DNA from: Rhizobium sophorae
GTDB lineage: Bacteria; Pseudomonadota; Alphaproteobacteria; Rhizobiales; Rhizobiaceae
DNA length: 64,000 bases
Reading direction: 5' to 3'
NCBI RefSeq assembly: GCF_013087515.1
Contig: NZ_JABFCN010000014.1
Coordinates: 215,291-279,290, forward strand
Shown: positions 17,115 through 25,861 of the stretch, piece by piece
Position numbering within the stretch: the stretch's first letter is position 1
Layout of the letters: each line of letters starts with the position of its first letter
The notes under the pieces: generated by a model
Seen by the model: only the letters and a program-made list of their open reading frames with translations
What the model was told of the DNA's origin: nothing
The model's database searches: none
Made by a program: the position numbers and the translations under genes

Positions 17115-17933
17115 ATGCGCTGGATCAACACGAGGCCGAGCCGAGGCGCGCAGCTTGCCTTGACGCTGCTGCCCTTCGTGCTGCTGATCGTTGCCTATAC
17201 TTTCGGCTCGGCGGCACGGCTGGCGGAAAATGCCAACGACAAGCTGCTGCCCGGTCTTGCCGGATTTGCCGATGCGGTCGACCGCATGGCCTTCATCGCC
17301 GATCCGCGCACCGGTCAATACCTGCTCTGGTCCGATACGGGTGCGAGCCTGGTCCGCCTGTTTGCCGGCCTTGGCATCTCCACGATCACCGCGCTCGTCA
17401 TCGGCATGCTGATCGGCATGCTGCCTTATCTCCGGGCGCTGCTCTCCCCTTTCGTTGCGGTCATTTCCATGGTGCCACCGCTGGCGCTGCTGCCGATCCT
17501 CTTCATCGCCATGGGGCTGGGCGAAGCCTCCAAGATCGCGCTGATCGTCATCGGCGTTGCGCCGACGATGATCCGCGACCTTGCGCTGAAGGCGCTGGAG
17601 CTGCCGCGTGAGCAGATCGTCAAGGCTGAAACGCTTGGCGGCTCCTCCTGGCAGATCGGCCTTCGTGTCGTGCTGCCGCAGATCCTGCCGCGCCTGATCA
17701 CCTGCCTCCGGCTTCAGCTCGGTCCCGCCTGGCTGTTCCTGATCGCCGCCGAAGCGATCTCGTCGGATTCCGGCCTCGGTTATCGCATATTCCTCGTCCG
17801 CCGCTATCTCTCGATGGACGTCATCTTTCCCTATGTCGTCTGGATCACGCTGCTCGCCGTGATCATGAATTATATCCTCGATCAGATCCGCATCGCCGTC
17901 TTCCCCTGGTCGGAGCTGGAGAAGCGGGCATGA
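17115..17933 (+). CDS. Guanidine ABC importer permease
   Basis: A 272-residue inner-membrane permease of the SsuC/TauC/NrtB group. It opens with one helix (LALTLLPFVLLIVAYTF) and an exposed loop that continues with DKLLPGLAG. The core helices include the conserved AKAPTxxRD-like segment VIGVAPTMIRDLALKALELP and the EAA loop EQIVKAETLGGSSWQIGLRVVLPQILPRL. Compared with NrtB it has the same length. It overlaps the ATPase gene as ATGA. Transport of guanidine is inferred from the riboswitch and the downstream enzymes. Confidence 0.88.
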   Translation: MRWINTRPSRGAQLALTLLPFVLLIVAYTFGSAARLAENANDKLLPGLAGFADAVDRMAFIADPRTGQYLLWSDTGASLVRLFAGLGISTITALVIGMLIGMLPYLRALLSPFVAVISMVPPLALLPILFIAMGLGEASKIALIVIGVAPTMIRDLALKALELPREQIVKAETLGGSSWQIGLRVVLPQILPRLITCLRLQLGPAWLFLIAAEAISSDSGLGYRIFLVRRYLSMDVIFPYVVWITLLAVIMNYILDQIRIAVFPWSELEKRA

Positions 17934-18760
17934 GCGAACTGGTGATCGAAAAGGTCTGGAAGGAATATGGCGACCAGATCGTGCTTGAGGACGTGTCGCT
18001 GACCGTCGCCTCGCGCGCCTTCGTCGCGCTTGTCGGTCCATCCGGCTGCGGCAAGTCGACGTTCCTGCGCATGCTGCTTGGCCAGGAGCGGCCAACGCGC
18101 GGCACGATCCGGCTCGACGGCGAAGCTCTGCCGCAGGAGCCAGGGCGGGATCGCGGCGTCGTCTTCCAGCGTTATTCCGTCTTCCCGCATCTGACCGTCC
18201 TTGGCAATGTGCTGCTTGGGCGGGAACTCTCAACGTCTCGCTATAAAGCCAAGCTTTTCGGCGCTGCTCGTCGCAACGCCGTCGACGAAGCCCGGCGACT
18301 GATCGGCGAGGTCGGCCTTTCCGGCGCCGAGGGCAAATATCCGGCGCAACTATCAGGCGGCATGCAGCAGCGCCTGGCGCTGGCCCAGGCGCTGATCATG
18401 AAGCCGAAGGTGCTGCTGCTCGATGAGCCCTTTGGCGCACTCGACCCCGGCATTCGCGCCGAGATCCACACGTTGATGAAGCGGCTCTGGCACGAAACCC
18501 AGATGACCGTCGTCATGGTGACGCACGATATGCGCGAGGCCTTCACGCTGGCGACGCGCGTCGTCGCCTTCGAGCGTCGGCGTGACCGCCCGGAGGAAAA
18601 GGAGCGCTACGGCGCGACGATTACCAAGGACATCTCCATCTGGCCGCCGAGGCTTGCCGGCGCGCCCACCATCTTCAGCCCCGACCGGGACGGCCCGGTC
18701 ATTTCTCTGGGCCTTCGCCGGGACGACCCGGCTTCCAGTCCGTCAGGAGAAAAGCCATGA
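17930..18760 (+). CDS. Guanidine ABC importer ATPase
   Basis: A 276-residue ATPase with Walker [10 protein letters not shown] (residues 37-45), Q-loop VFQRYSVFPH, signature LSGGMQQRLALAQAL, Walker B VLLLDEPFGALD and the H-switch VTHDMREA. The last 60 residues (ERRRDRPEEKERYGATITKD and on) form an extra charged tail ending in a proline-rich segment. It overlaps both neighbours as ATGA, so the operon is tightly coupled. It powers uptake of the ligand of the 15976 binding protein. Confidence 0.9.
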   Translation: MSELVIEKVWKEYGDQIVLEDVSLTVASRAFVALVGPSGCGKSTFLRMLLGQERPTRGTIRLDGEALPQEPGRDRGVVFQRYSVFPHLTVLGNVLLGRELSTSRYKAKLFGAARRNAVDEARRLIGEVGLSGAEGKYPAQLSGGMQQRLALAQALIMKPKVLLLDEPFGALDPGIRAEIHTLMKRLWHETQMTVVMVTHDMREAFTLATRVVAFERRRDRPEEKERYGATITKDISIWPPRLAGAPTIFSPDRDGPVISLGLRRDDPASSPSGEKP

Positions 18761-19578
18761 TGCATGTCAGACGTTCGCCCGAAGAGATCGCCGCCAACCG
18801 GCAGCGTTATGAGGAACATCAGAAGAAGGGGCTGGAATTTGCGCCGAAGGCCTTGCCGGCGCCGAGCCCCCTGCCCGCCCCCGCAATCAATGCGGCTGCG
18901 ATCATCCATCAGGAGACCATCCCCGGCGGCTGGTACTGGTCGACTGCGCTGAAGCGCGGCGAGGCGCTCCGCATCGATCAGGGCGAAGGCGGATCGACCG
19001 TGGCGCTCGTCGCCTGGAACGCCACTGACACGAGCGAAAGGCTCAATCTCGTCGATACGGTCAAGGTGCAGTGGACGACGGCCCTCGGCAGGGGGCGCGT
19101 CATCTTCTCGGATATGGGCCGGGTGATGTTTTCGTTGATCGAGGATAGCTCCGGCGCCCATGACTGCCTGATGGGTGGCTCGACGGCAGCTTCGAACGCC
19201 GCAAAATATCCTGGCGTCAAGACCCGCAACACCCGCGACAATCTCGTGCTCGTCGCCGGCAAGCTTGGTCTTACCAGACGCGATATTCCTGCGATTCTCA
19301 ATCTCTTCGCCCCCGTCCGCGTCGACGATGACGGCGGCTTCCATTGGCGCGGCAAGCTTTCCAACAGCGGCGATTATGCTGAGCTGCGCGCCGAGATGGA
19401 CATGATCGTCGGCTTCTCGAATTGCCCGCATCCGCTTGATCCCGACCCGGTCTATGCGCCGAAGCCGGTGATCGTCACGCGCTTTCGCGCGCCGGCACCC
19501 GCAGCCGACGATCTCTCGCGCACGGCGACCGCCGAAGCCCTTCGCGGCTTCGAGAACAACGCCTCGATGCTGGCCTGA
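18757..19578 (+). CDS. Carboxyguanidine deiminase subunit (UAAP1, DUF1989)
   Basis: A 273-residue protein of the family once called urea amidolyase-associated protein 1. It starts RRSPEEIAANRQRYEEHQKKG and has the conserved WYWSTALKRGEALRIDQGEGGSTVALVAWNATD stretch, here split: WYWSTALKRGEAL, then GGSTVALVAWNATDTSERLN. The cysteine and histidine of SSGAHDCLMGG and the ending FSNCPHPLDPDP probably help bind metal. Work on guanidine-using bacteria showed that the two associated proteins form the CgdAB deiminase, which turns carboxyguanidine into allophanate plus ammonia. Which subunit letter belongs to this one I do not state. It overlaps the ATPase gene and is followed by its partner. Confidence 0.88.
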   Translation: MMHVRRSPEEIAANRQRYEEHQKKGLEFAPKALPAPSPLPAPAINAAAIIHQETIPGGWYWSTALKRGEALRIDQGEGGSTVALVAWNATDTSERLNLVDTVKVQWTTALGRGRVIFSDMGRVMFSLIEDSSGAHDCLMGGSTAASNAAKYPGVKTRNTRDNLVLVAGKLGLTRRDIPAILNLFAPVRVDDDGGFHWRGKLSNSGDYAELRAEMDMIVGFSNCPHPLDPDPVYAPKPVIVTRFRAPAPAADDLSRTATAEALRGFENNASMLA

Positions 19579-19590
19579 GGAGGGATGGCG

Positions 19591-20241
19591 ATGACCGATT
19601 TCATCAAGACTTCAGCTTCGCGCAGCCTCGAAAACGCTGTGCAGGATCATTTCATCCCGGCCGAAGCGCCGTGGTCCGGCATCGTGCGCAAGGGCCAGAC
19701 GATCCGCGTCGAAGACAGCTACGGCCAACAGGCAATCGATACGCTGTTTTATCGTGCCGATGACTTTGCCGAGCGTTATTCCAACCAGGATACGATGCGG
19801 GCGCAAGGTGGCGCCTATATCGGCACCGGCACGAAGATCATTTCGAACGAGGGCAACGTCATGCTCGTCATGACCGCCGACAGCTGCGGCCGCCATGATA
19901 CCTCAGCCGGCGCCTGCTCCTGCGAAAGCAACACAGTGCGCTTCGGCCACGGCACGAAGTACCTGCATGCCTGCCGCGACAATTTCGTGATCGAGGTGAC
20001 AAAACACGGCATGAGCAAGCGCGACATCGTGCCGAACATCAATTTCTTCATGAACGTGCCGATCAAGCCGAATGGCGAGATGACGATCGTCGACGGCATT
20101 TCCGCGCCTGGTGACTATGTCGAGCTGGTGGCGGAGATGGACGTGCTTTGCGTCATCTCCAATTGCCCTCAGATCAACAATCCCTGTAACGGTTTCGATC
20201 CGACACCGATCCGGGTGCTGATCTGGGACGGCGAGGACTGA
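19591..20241 (+). CDS. Carboxyguanidine deiminase subunit (UAAP2, DUF1989)
   Basis: A 216-residue partner of the preceding protein. The cysteine-rich stretch is TADSCGRHDTSAGACSCESN, with further conserved cysteines in YLHACRDNF and in ISNCPQINNPCNGFDPTPI at the end, pointing to a bound metal. I chose the ATG at 19591 because the site GAGGAGGG (19577-19584) would touch an ATG at 19585 but has correct spacing to 19591. With the 18757 product it probably forms the heterodimer CgdAB. The carboxylase gene starts three bases after its stop. Confidence 0.88.
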   Translation: MTDFIKTSASRSLENAVQDHFIPAEAPWSGIVRKGQTIRVEDSYGQQAIDTLFYRADDFAERYSNQDTMRAQGGAYIGTGTKIISNEGNVMLVMTADSCGRHDTSAGACSCESNTVRFGHGTKYLHACRDNFVIEVTKHGMSKRDIVPNINFFMNVPIKPNGEMTIVDGISAPGDYVELVAEMDVLCVISNCPQINNPCNGFDPTPIRVLIWDGED

Positions 20242-20244
20242 TCG

Positions 20245-23200
20245 ATGTTCACCAAGGTCCTTATCGCCAATCGCGGCGAAATCGCCGTCCGCGTCATCCG
20301 CACATTGAAGAGGATGGGCATTGCCTCAGTTGCCGTCTATTCCGATGCCGATCGATTCTCGAAGCCGGCGCTGACCGCCGATGAAGCCGTCCGCCTCGGC
20401 CCGGCACCGGCCGCCGAAAGCTATCTCAATGTCGATGCCGTCATAGCCGCCTGCAAGGCGACGGGAGCTCAGGCCGTGCACCCAGGCTACGGCTTCCTCT
20501 CGGAGAATATCGGCTTTGCCGAGCGGCTGGCCGCTGAAGGTATCGCCTTCATCGGCCCGCGTCCGGAGCACCTGTCGGCCTTCGGCCTGAAGCACACGGC
20601 GCGCGAATTGGCGAAAGCGAGCGGCGTGCCGCTGCTGCCCGGTACCGATCTCCTGCAGAGCGTCGACGAGGCGCTTTCGGCGGCCGAGATCGTCGGTTAT
20701 CCCGTTATGTTGAAAAGCACGGCCGGCGGCGGCGGCATCGGCATGCAGCTCTGCGCCGATGCAGCAAGCCTCACGACCTTCTTCGAAAGCGTGCAGCGGA
20801 CCGCGCGCGCCAGCTTCGGTGATGCGCGTGTCTACATCGAGCGTTTCGTTGCTGACGCACGCCATGTCGAGGTGCAGATCTTCGGCGACGGCAAGGGCGG
20901 AGTGATCGCGCTCGGCGAACGTGACTGCTCGCTGCAGCGGCGAAACCAGAAGGTCGTCGAGGAGACGCCTGCGCCTGGCCTTTCCGCGGAGATACGGGCG
21001 CAGTTGCACAAGGCGGCGGTCGATTTGGGAAGCTCGGTCTCCTATGAATCGGCCGGCACTGTCGAATTCATCTATGATCCCCAGCGCGAGGAATTCTATT
21101 TCCTCGAGGTCAATACCCGCCTGCAGGTCGAGCATCCTGTCACGGAAGCCGTCTTCGGCATCGATCTCGTTGAATGGATGATCCGCCAGGCGGCCGGCGA
21201 AGACGTGCTCTCGGGCGCCAGAGGCCTGACGCCGAAGGGTGCGGCGATCGAGATGCGGATCTATGCCGAGATGCCGCATGCCGATTTCCGCCCGAGCGCC
21301 GGCCTGCTGACCGAAGTGATTTTTCCGGAGAGTGCCCGCGTCGACGGTTGGATCGAGACGGGAACCGAGGTGACGCCCTTCTACGACCCGATGCTCGCCA
21401 AGCTGATCGTGGCGGCGGAAGACCGGCCGGCGGCGATCGAGAAACTGAAGGCCGCGCTTGCGGCGACATCGATATCAGGCATCGAGACCAATCTCGATTA
21501 TCTGAGAACTATTGCCGCTTCCGAACTGCTTGCCAGCGCCACGGTGGCGACGACGGCGCTGCGCGACTTCGCCTTCGTTCCCGATGTCGTCGAGATTCTC
21601 GCCCCCGGCGCACAGTCGAGCATCCAGGAACTGCCGGGACGACTCGGCCTCTGGCATGTCGGCGTGCCACCGAGCGGTCCGATGGACGAGCGCTCCTTCC
21701 GCCATGCCAACCGGCTGGTCGGCAATGACGATGTGACGGCCGCACTGGAACTGACGGTCTCTGGCCCGACGCTGCGGTTTTATGCCGACCAGACGATCGC
21801 GCTCGCCGGCGCTCGCATGGCGATGACATGCGACGGCACAAGGCTGCCGCATGATGCGCCGGTGCTGATCCGGGCCGGCCAGGTTCTGTCAATCGGTACG
21901 ATCGAAGGACCGGGACAGCGCGCCTATCTCGCCGTCGCCGGTGGTTTTGCCGCGCCCGTCGTGCTCGGCTCGCGGGCGACCTTCGGCCTCGGCCAGTTCG
22001 GCGGCAACGCCACCGGCACGCTGAAGACGGGGCATGTGCTGCATTTTGCCCGCCAAGTGCCGGCCAAACCAGCCAAGCCCGCGGTGGAGCCGGTCGCCTT
22101 GTCGCGCGAATGGGATGTCGGCGTGGTTTATGGCCCGCATGGCGCACCGGATTTCTTTCAGGATAGCGATATCGAAACGCTGTTTTCGACGGCTTACGAG
22201 GTGCATTTCAACAGCGCCCGCACCGGTGTGCGCCTCATCGGCCCGGCCCCGCTTTGGGCGCGCAGCGACGGCGGCGAGGCGGGGCTGCATCCCTCCAACC
22301 TGCACGACAATGCCTATGCGATCGGGGCGATCGATTTCACTGGCGACATGCCGATCATTCTCGGTCCCGACGGTCCGAGTCTTGGCGGCTTCGTCTGCCC
22401 GGCGGTGATTGCCCGCGACGAGCAGTGGAAGATGGGCCAGTTCAAGCCCGGCGACCGCATCCGTTTCCATGCCGTGACCCGGCCGGAAGACCCGATTGCT
22501 GGCCCGGCGGTGCGGCGGGTCGCGGAAGAGACTGGCTCGCCGATCGTCAGGATCAGCCAGGACGGCCCGGTTTCCGTCGTCTATCGCCGTCAGGGCGATG
22601 ACAATCTGCTCGTCGAATATGGACCGATGACGCTCGACGTCGCGCTGAGGCTGCGGGTGCATCTGTTGATGCAGGCCGTTGTCGAGGCCCGCCTTCCCGG
22701 TATCGTCGACCTCACCCCCGGCATCCGCTCGCTGCAGATCCACTATGACGGAACGCAGCTGACGCGCCGGCGCCTGCTGGGGCTGCTCTCCGAGATCGAG
22801 ACGACGCTTCCGGCGGCGCAGGAGGTCAAGGTGCCGAGCCGCATCGTCCATCTGCCGCTTTCCTGGAATGATCCGGATGCCGAGCTTGCGATGCGCAAGT
22901 ATCAGGAACTCGTGCGCCCGAACGCGCCCTGGTGCCCGTCGAATATCGAGTTCATCCGCCGCATCAACGGTCTTCCCGACGAACAGGCCGTGCGCGATAT
23001 CGTCTTCGATGCCAGCTACCTCGTGCTTGGTCTCGGCGACGTTTATCTCGGCGCCCCCGTTGCGACCCCGACCGATCCGCGCCATCGCCTCGTGACGACG
23101 AAATACAATCCGGCCCGCACCTGGACGCCGGAAAATGCCGTCGGCATCGGCGGCGCCTATATGTGCATCTACGGCATGGAAGGACCGGGCGGCTACCAGC

Positions 23201-23784
23201 TCTTCGGCCGCACCATCCAGGTCTGGAACACATGGCGGAAGACACCGGCCTTTGCCAGTGGCAAACCCTGGCTGCTCAATTTCTTCGACCAGATCCGTTT
23301 CTTCCCGGTGAGCAATCAGGAGCTGACGGAGGCGCGCGCCGCCTTCCCGCACGGGGGCTATCCCGTTCGGATCGAGGAGACGGAATTCTCCTATGCCGCC
23401 TACGTGAAAGAGTTGCAGATCAATTCGGCGTCGATCAGCCGCTTTAAGGCAACACAGCAGGCCGCCTTCGATACTGAGCGCCAGCGCTGGAAGGAAGCCG
23501 GGCTCGACAGCTTCGTCACTGACGAAGGCACGGGCGAAAGCCCGGACGGGGATATTCCCGACGGCTGCTTCGGGGTTGCCAGCGCCGTACCCGGCAATAT
23601 CTGGAAATTGCTGGTCGAGCCGGGCGCCCCGGTTGCGGCCGGCGATACACTCGCCATCATCGAATCGATGAAAATGGAAATCAACGTCACCGCCCATGCG
23701 GCAGGCCGCGTCCGCGACCTGCGCGCCGGGCCGGGACGAAACGTCAAAGCCGGCGATATCATCGTCGTCCTGGAGGAATGCTGA
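20245..23784 (+). CDS. Biotin-dependent guanidine (urea-type) carboxylase
   Basis: A 1179-residue single-chain carboxylase. Residues 1-450 are biotin carboxylase (start MFTKVLIANRGEIAVRVIRT, glycine-rich STAGGGGIGMQL, EVNTRLQVEHPVTE). Residues about 460-990 are the carboxyltransferase with KipA-like (IQELPGRLGLWHVGVPPSGP) and KipI-like (IVHLPLSWNDPDAEL) halves. The C-terminal carrier domain has IIESMKMEINV, with the biotinylated lysine near residue 1143. The family carboxylates urea or guanidine with ATP and bicarbonate. Riboswitch and deiminase genes favour guanidine. Free allophanate hydrolase follows as a separate gene rather than being fused as in yeast urea amidolyase. Confidence 0.9.
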   Translation: MFTKVLIANRGEIAVRVIRTLKRMGIASVAVYSDADRFSKPALTADEAVRLGPAPAAESYLNVDAVIAACKATGAQAVHPGYGFLSENIGFAERLAAEGIAFIGPRPEHLSAFGLKHTARELAKASGVPLLPGTDLLQSVDEALSAAEIVGYPVMLKSTAGGGGIGMQLCADAASLTTFFESVQRTARASFGDARVYIERFVADARHVEVQIFGDGKGGVIALGERDCSLQRRNQKVVEETPAPGLSAEIRAQLHKAAVDLGSSVSYESAGTVEFIYDPQREEFYFLEVNTRLQVEHPVTEAVFGIDLVEWMIRQAAGEDVLSGARGLTPKGAAIEMRIYAEMPHADFRPSAGLLTEVIFPESARVDGWIETGTEVTPFYDPMLAKLIVAAEDRPAAIEKLKAALAATSISGIETNLDYLRTIAASELLASATVATTALRDFAFVPDVVEILAPGAQSSIQELPGRLGLWHVGVPPSGPMDERSFRHANRLVGNDDVTAALELTVSGPTLRFYADQTIALAGARMAMTCDGTRLPHDAPVLIRAGQVLSIGTIEGPGQRAYLAVAGGFAAPVVLGSRATFGLGQFGGNATGTLKTGHVLHFARQVPAKPAKPAVEPVALSREWDVGVVYGPHGAPDFFQDSDIETLFSTAYEVHFNSARTGVRLIGPAPLWARSDGGEAGLHPSNLHDNAYAIGAIDFTGDMPIILGPDGPSLGGFVCPAVIARDEQWKMGQFKPGDRIRFHAVTRPEDPIAGPAVRRVAEETGSPIVRISQDGPVSVVYRRQGDDNLLVEYGPMTLDVALRLRVHLLMQAVVEARLPGIVDLTPGIRSLQIHYDGTQLTRRRLLGLLSEIETTLPAAQEVKVPSRIVHLPLSWNDPDAELAMRKYQELVRPNAPWCPSNIEFIRRINGLPDEQAVRDIVFDASYLVLGLGDVYLGAPVATPTDPRHRLVTTKYNPARTWTPENAVGIGGAYMCIYGMEGPGGYQLFGRTIQVWNTWRKTPAFASGKPWLLNFFDQIRFFPVSNQELTEARAAFPHGGYPVRIEETEFSYAAYVKELQINSASISRFKATQQAAFDTERQRWKEAGLDSFVTDEGTGESPDGDIPDGCFGVASAVPGNIWKLLVEPGAPVAAGDTLAIIESMKMEINVTAHAAGRVRDLRAGPGRNVKAGDIIVVLEEC

Positions 23785-23785
23785 C

Positions 23786-25594
23786 ATGCTGCCGACCATC
23801 CTCGATCTCTCAAGCCTTCGCGCCGCCTATCAATCCGGCCTGACGCCGCTCGATGCCATCGAAGAGGTGATTGCGCGGCGAGCCGCCTCGAAAGATCCGG
23901 CAATCTTCATCACCCCGGTGCCGGATGAGCAACTGCGCGCTGCCGCGAAAGCCTTGATGGCACGCGCGCCTGAGGCAAACAGCCTGCCGCTCTGGGGCGT
24001 ACCCTTTGCCGTGAAGGACAATATCGATGCCGCCGGCTTGCCGACGACCGCCGCCTGCCCGGCCTATGAGTATCGGCCAGAAGCCGACTCCACCGTCGTT
24101 GCACGGTTGAAGGCGGCCGGCGCCATCATCATCGGCAAGACCAATCTCGACCAGTTCGCGACCGGCCTCAATGGCACGCGCTCGCCCTATGGAGCGCCGC
24201 GTTCGGTCTTCGATGCGGCCTATATCTCAGGTGGTTCGAGTTCCGGATCGGCGGTCACGGTGGCTTCAGGCCTCGCAGCCTTCGCACTCGGCACCGATAC
24301 GGCCGGCTCCGGCCGCGTGCCTGCCGCCTTCAACAATCTGGTGGGCATCAAGCCGACCCCGGGTCTCTTGCCGAATACCGGCGCTATACCGGCGTGCAAG
24401 AGCGTCGACTGCATCACGATTTTTGCTGCGACCGTCTCTGACGGTGTTGCGATCCGGAAGGTCGCCGAAGGCTTCGATGCCGCCGATCCTTTCTCGCGTC
24501 GCGCCAAGCCGGCGAACCTGCCTGTGTCGGGGTTGCGCATCGGCGTTCTCGCCGACGCCGAGCGGGAATTCTTCGGCGACAAGGAAGTGGAGGCGCTCTA
24601 CGATCAGGCGATCGAACGGGCCAGAGCGCTCGGCGCGACCATCGTGCCGTTCGACTACGCGCCATTCCGCGAGGCCGCCGCCCTTCTCTATGACGGGCCG
24701 TGGGTCGCCGAGCGCCTGGCGGCGGTCGAGACCTTCCTCGCCACGAATGCCGCCGATTTTGATCCGACCGTCAGAGGCATCATCGAGGGCGCCAAGGGCA
24801 AGACCGCAGTCGAGGCCTTCAACGGCCGATACCGGCTGGAAGAATTGCGCCGCAAGACCGAGGCCGAATGGGAAACGGCCGACGTGCTTCTGCTGCCAAC
24901 GGCGCCGACTACCTACACGGTCGCCGATATGCTGGCCAATCCCGTCGTGCTCAACGGCCGCCTTGGCCGTTACACCAATTTCGTCAACCTTCTCGATTGC
25001 GCGGCGATCGCCGTTCCGGCCGGCTTCGGAAAAGGTGGGGTGCCGGGCGGCGTTACCGTCATTGCACCTGCCTTCACCGACGATGCGCTGGCGCCGCTTG
25101 CCGATGCGCTGCACCGCGCAGCAAGCTCCGGCATGGGCATCGACCGGCAGGCTGCGATCCCCGAAGCAAGCCCTGTTGTGCCTGGCGATGACGGCCTGGT
25201 GCCGATCGTCGTCGTTGGGGCGCATCTGACCGGTATGCCTCTCAACCACGAACTGACCCGACCGGGCGGCAGGCGGATCAAATCCTGCCGTACTGCACCG
25301 GATTACCGCCTTTTCGTCCTACCCGATACCGTCCCGCCGAAGCCAGGCCTAATCCGCGAACCCGGCTTTGACGGCAAAGGCCTCGAGGTTGAGGTTTGGA
25401 AAGTCACCGCGGAAGCTTTCGGGCGCTTTGTCCAGAACATCCCGGCGCCGCTCGGCATAGGCAAGGTAACGCTCGATGACGGTTCCCAAATTTCAGGTTT
25501 TCTCTGCGAGGCTCATGCAATCGAAGGGGCGCGCGAAATCACTGAATTGGGAGGCTGGCGCGCTTACGTCACGGATCAAAGGATCCCGAAATGA
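23786..25594 (+). CDS. atzF: Allophanate hydrolase
   Basis: A 602-residue amidase-signature hydrolase that splits allophanate into two ammonia and two carbon dioxide. The catalytic triad is visible: lysine in PFAVKDNID, the cis-serine and nucleophile serine in the glycine-rich ISGGSSSGSAV and FALGTDTAGSGRVPA stretches. Residues about 470-602 form the extra C-terminal domain of AtzF-type enzymes (IVVVGAHLTGMPLNHELT onward). The ATG at 23786 follows the carboxylase stop by one base. It ends the guanidine operon. Because the next operon makes allophanate from biuret without an AtzF of its own, this enzyme probably serves both. Confidence 0.93.
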   Translation: MLPTILDLSSLRAAYQSGLTPLDAIEEVIARRAASKDPAIFITPVPDEQLRAAAKALMARAPEANSLPLWGVPFAVKDNIDAAGLPTTAACPAYEYRPEADSTVVARLKAAGAIIIGKTNLDQFATGLNGTRSPYGAPRSVFDAAYISGGSSSGSAVTVASGLAAFALGTDTAGSGRVPAAFNNLVGIKPTPGLLPNTGAIPACKSVDCITIFAATVSDGVAIRKVAEGFDAADPFSRRAKPANLPVSGLRIGVLADAEREFFGDKEVEALYDQAIERARALGATIVPFDYAPFREAAALLYDGPWVAERLAAVETFLATNAADFDPTVRGIIEGAKGKTAVEAFNGRYRLEELRRKTEAEWETADVLLLPTAPTTYTVADMLANPVVLNGRLGRYTNFVNLLDCAAIAVPAGFGKGGVPGGVTVIAPAFTDDALAPLADALHRAASSGMGIDRQAAIPEASPVVPGDDGLVPIVVVGAHLTGMPLNHELTRPGGRRIKSCRTAPDYRLFVLPDTVPPKPGLIREPGFDGKGLEVEVWKVTAEAFGRFVQNIPAPLGIGKVTLDDGSQISGFLCEAHAIEGAREITELGGWRAYVTDQRIPK

Positions 25595-25595
25595 A

Positions 25596-25694
25596 ATGAG
25601 CACGAAGTATCATCTCAAAAAGATCCTCCTGGCGATACTTGCGGGCCTTGAAGCACGAAGCGACGCGCGCCGGTTCGGTCGCGCAAGAAGGTGA
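25596..25694 (+). CDS. Possible 32-residue basic peptide after atzF
   Basis: A short open frame beginning ATGAGCACGAAG one base after the atzF stop. The peptide starts MSTKYHLKKILLAILAGLEA and ends in an arginine-rich tail (RSDARRFGRARR), a hydrophobic helix plus basic end. The ribosome site is poor (GGAT), and nothing outside the sequence supports expression. It could be a membrane-associated small protein or chance. Confidence 0.25.
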   Translation: MSTKYHLKKILLAILAGLEARSDARRFGRARR

Positions 25695-25764
25695 TTGACC
25701 ATCGGTCAAACCCTTCGCCGCAGGATCACGTGACGAGGCCGTGCCGGGGCGGGGCGCGCTTTTT

Positions 25765-25833
25765 CGTCCTGAATTACGCAAAAATAAGAGCTTAGAGCGG
25801 TTCTGCGCTTCCGTTAAAAGCTGAACCGCTCTA
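25765..25833 (-). repeat. Dispersed intergenic palindromic repeat, copy 2 (opposite orientation)
   Basis: Contains TAGAGCGGTTC (25793-25803) and GAACCGCTCTA (25823-25833), the same 11-bp arms as at 8127, here around a 19-base loop. It is preceded by CGTCCTGAATTACGCAAAAATAAGAGC, the near reverse complement of the stretch beside copy 1. It lies between convergent atzF and the GntR gene, so it may also help end both transcripts. Confidence 0.7.
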
Positions 25834-25861
25834 GCGCCTGATATTTGGCGCAGTGTCCTTG

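Noticed and set aside
25695..25709. TTGACC-ATC-GGTCAA as an FNR-like box
   Set aside because: The half-sites TTGA and TCAA are seven bases apart rather than six, and it lies between convergent genes where no promoter is expected.
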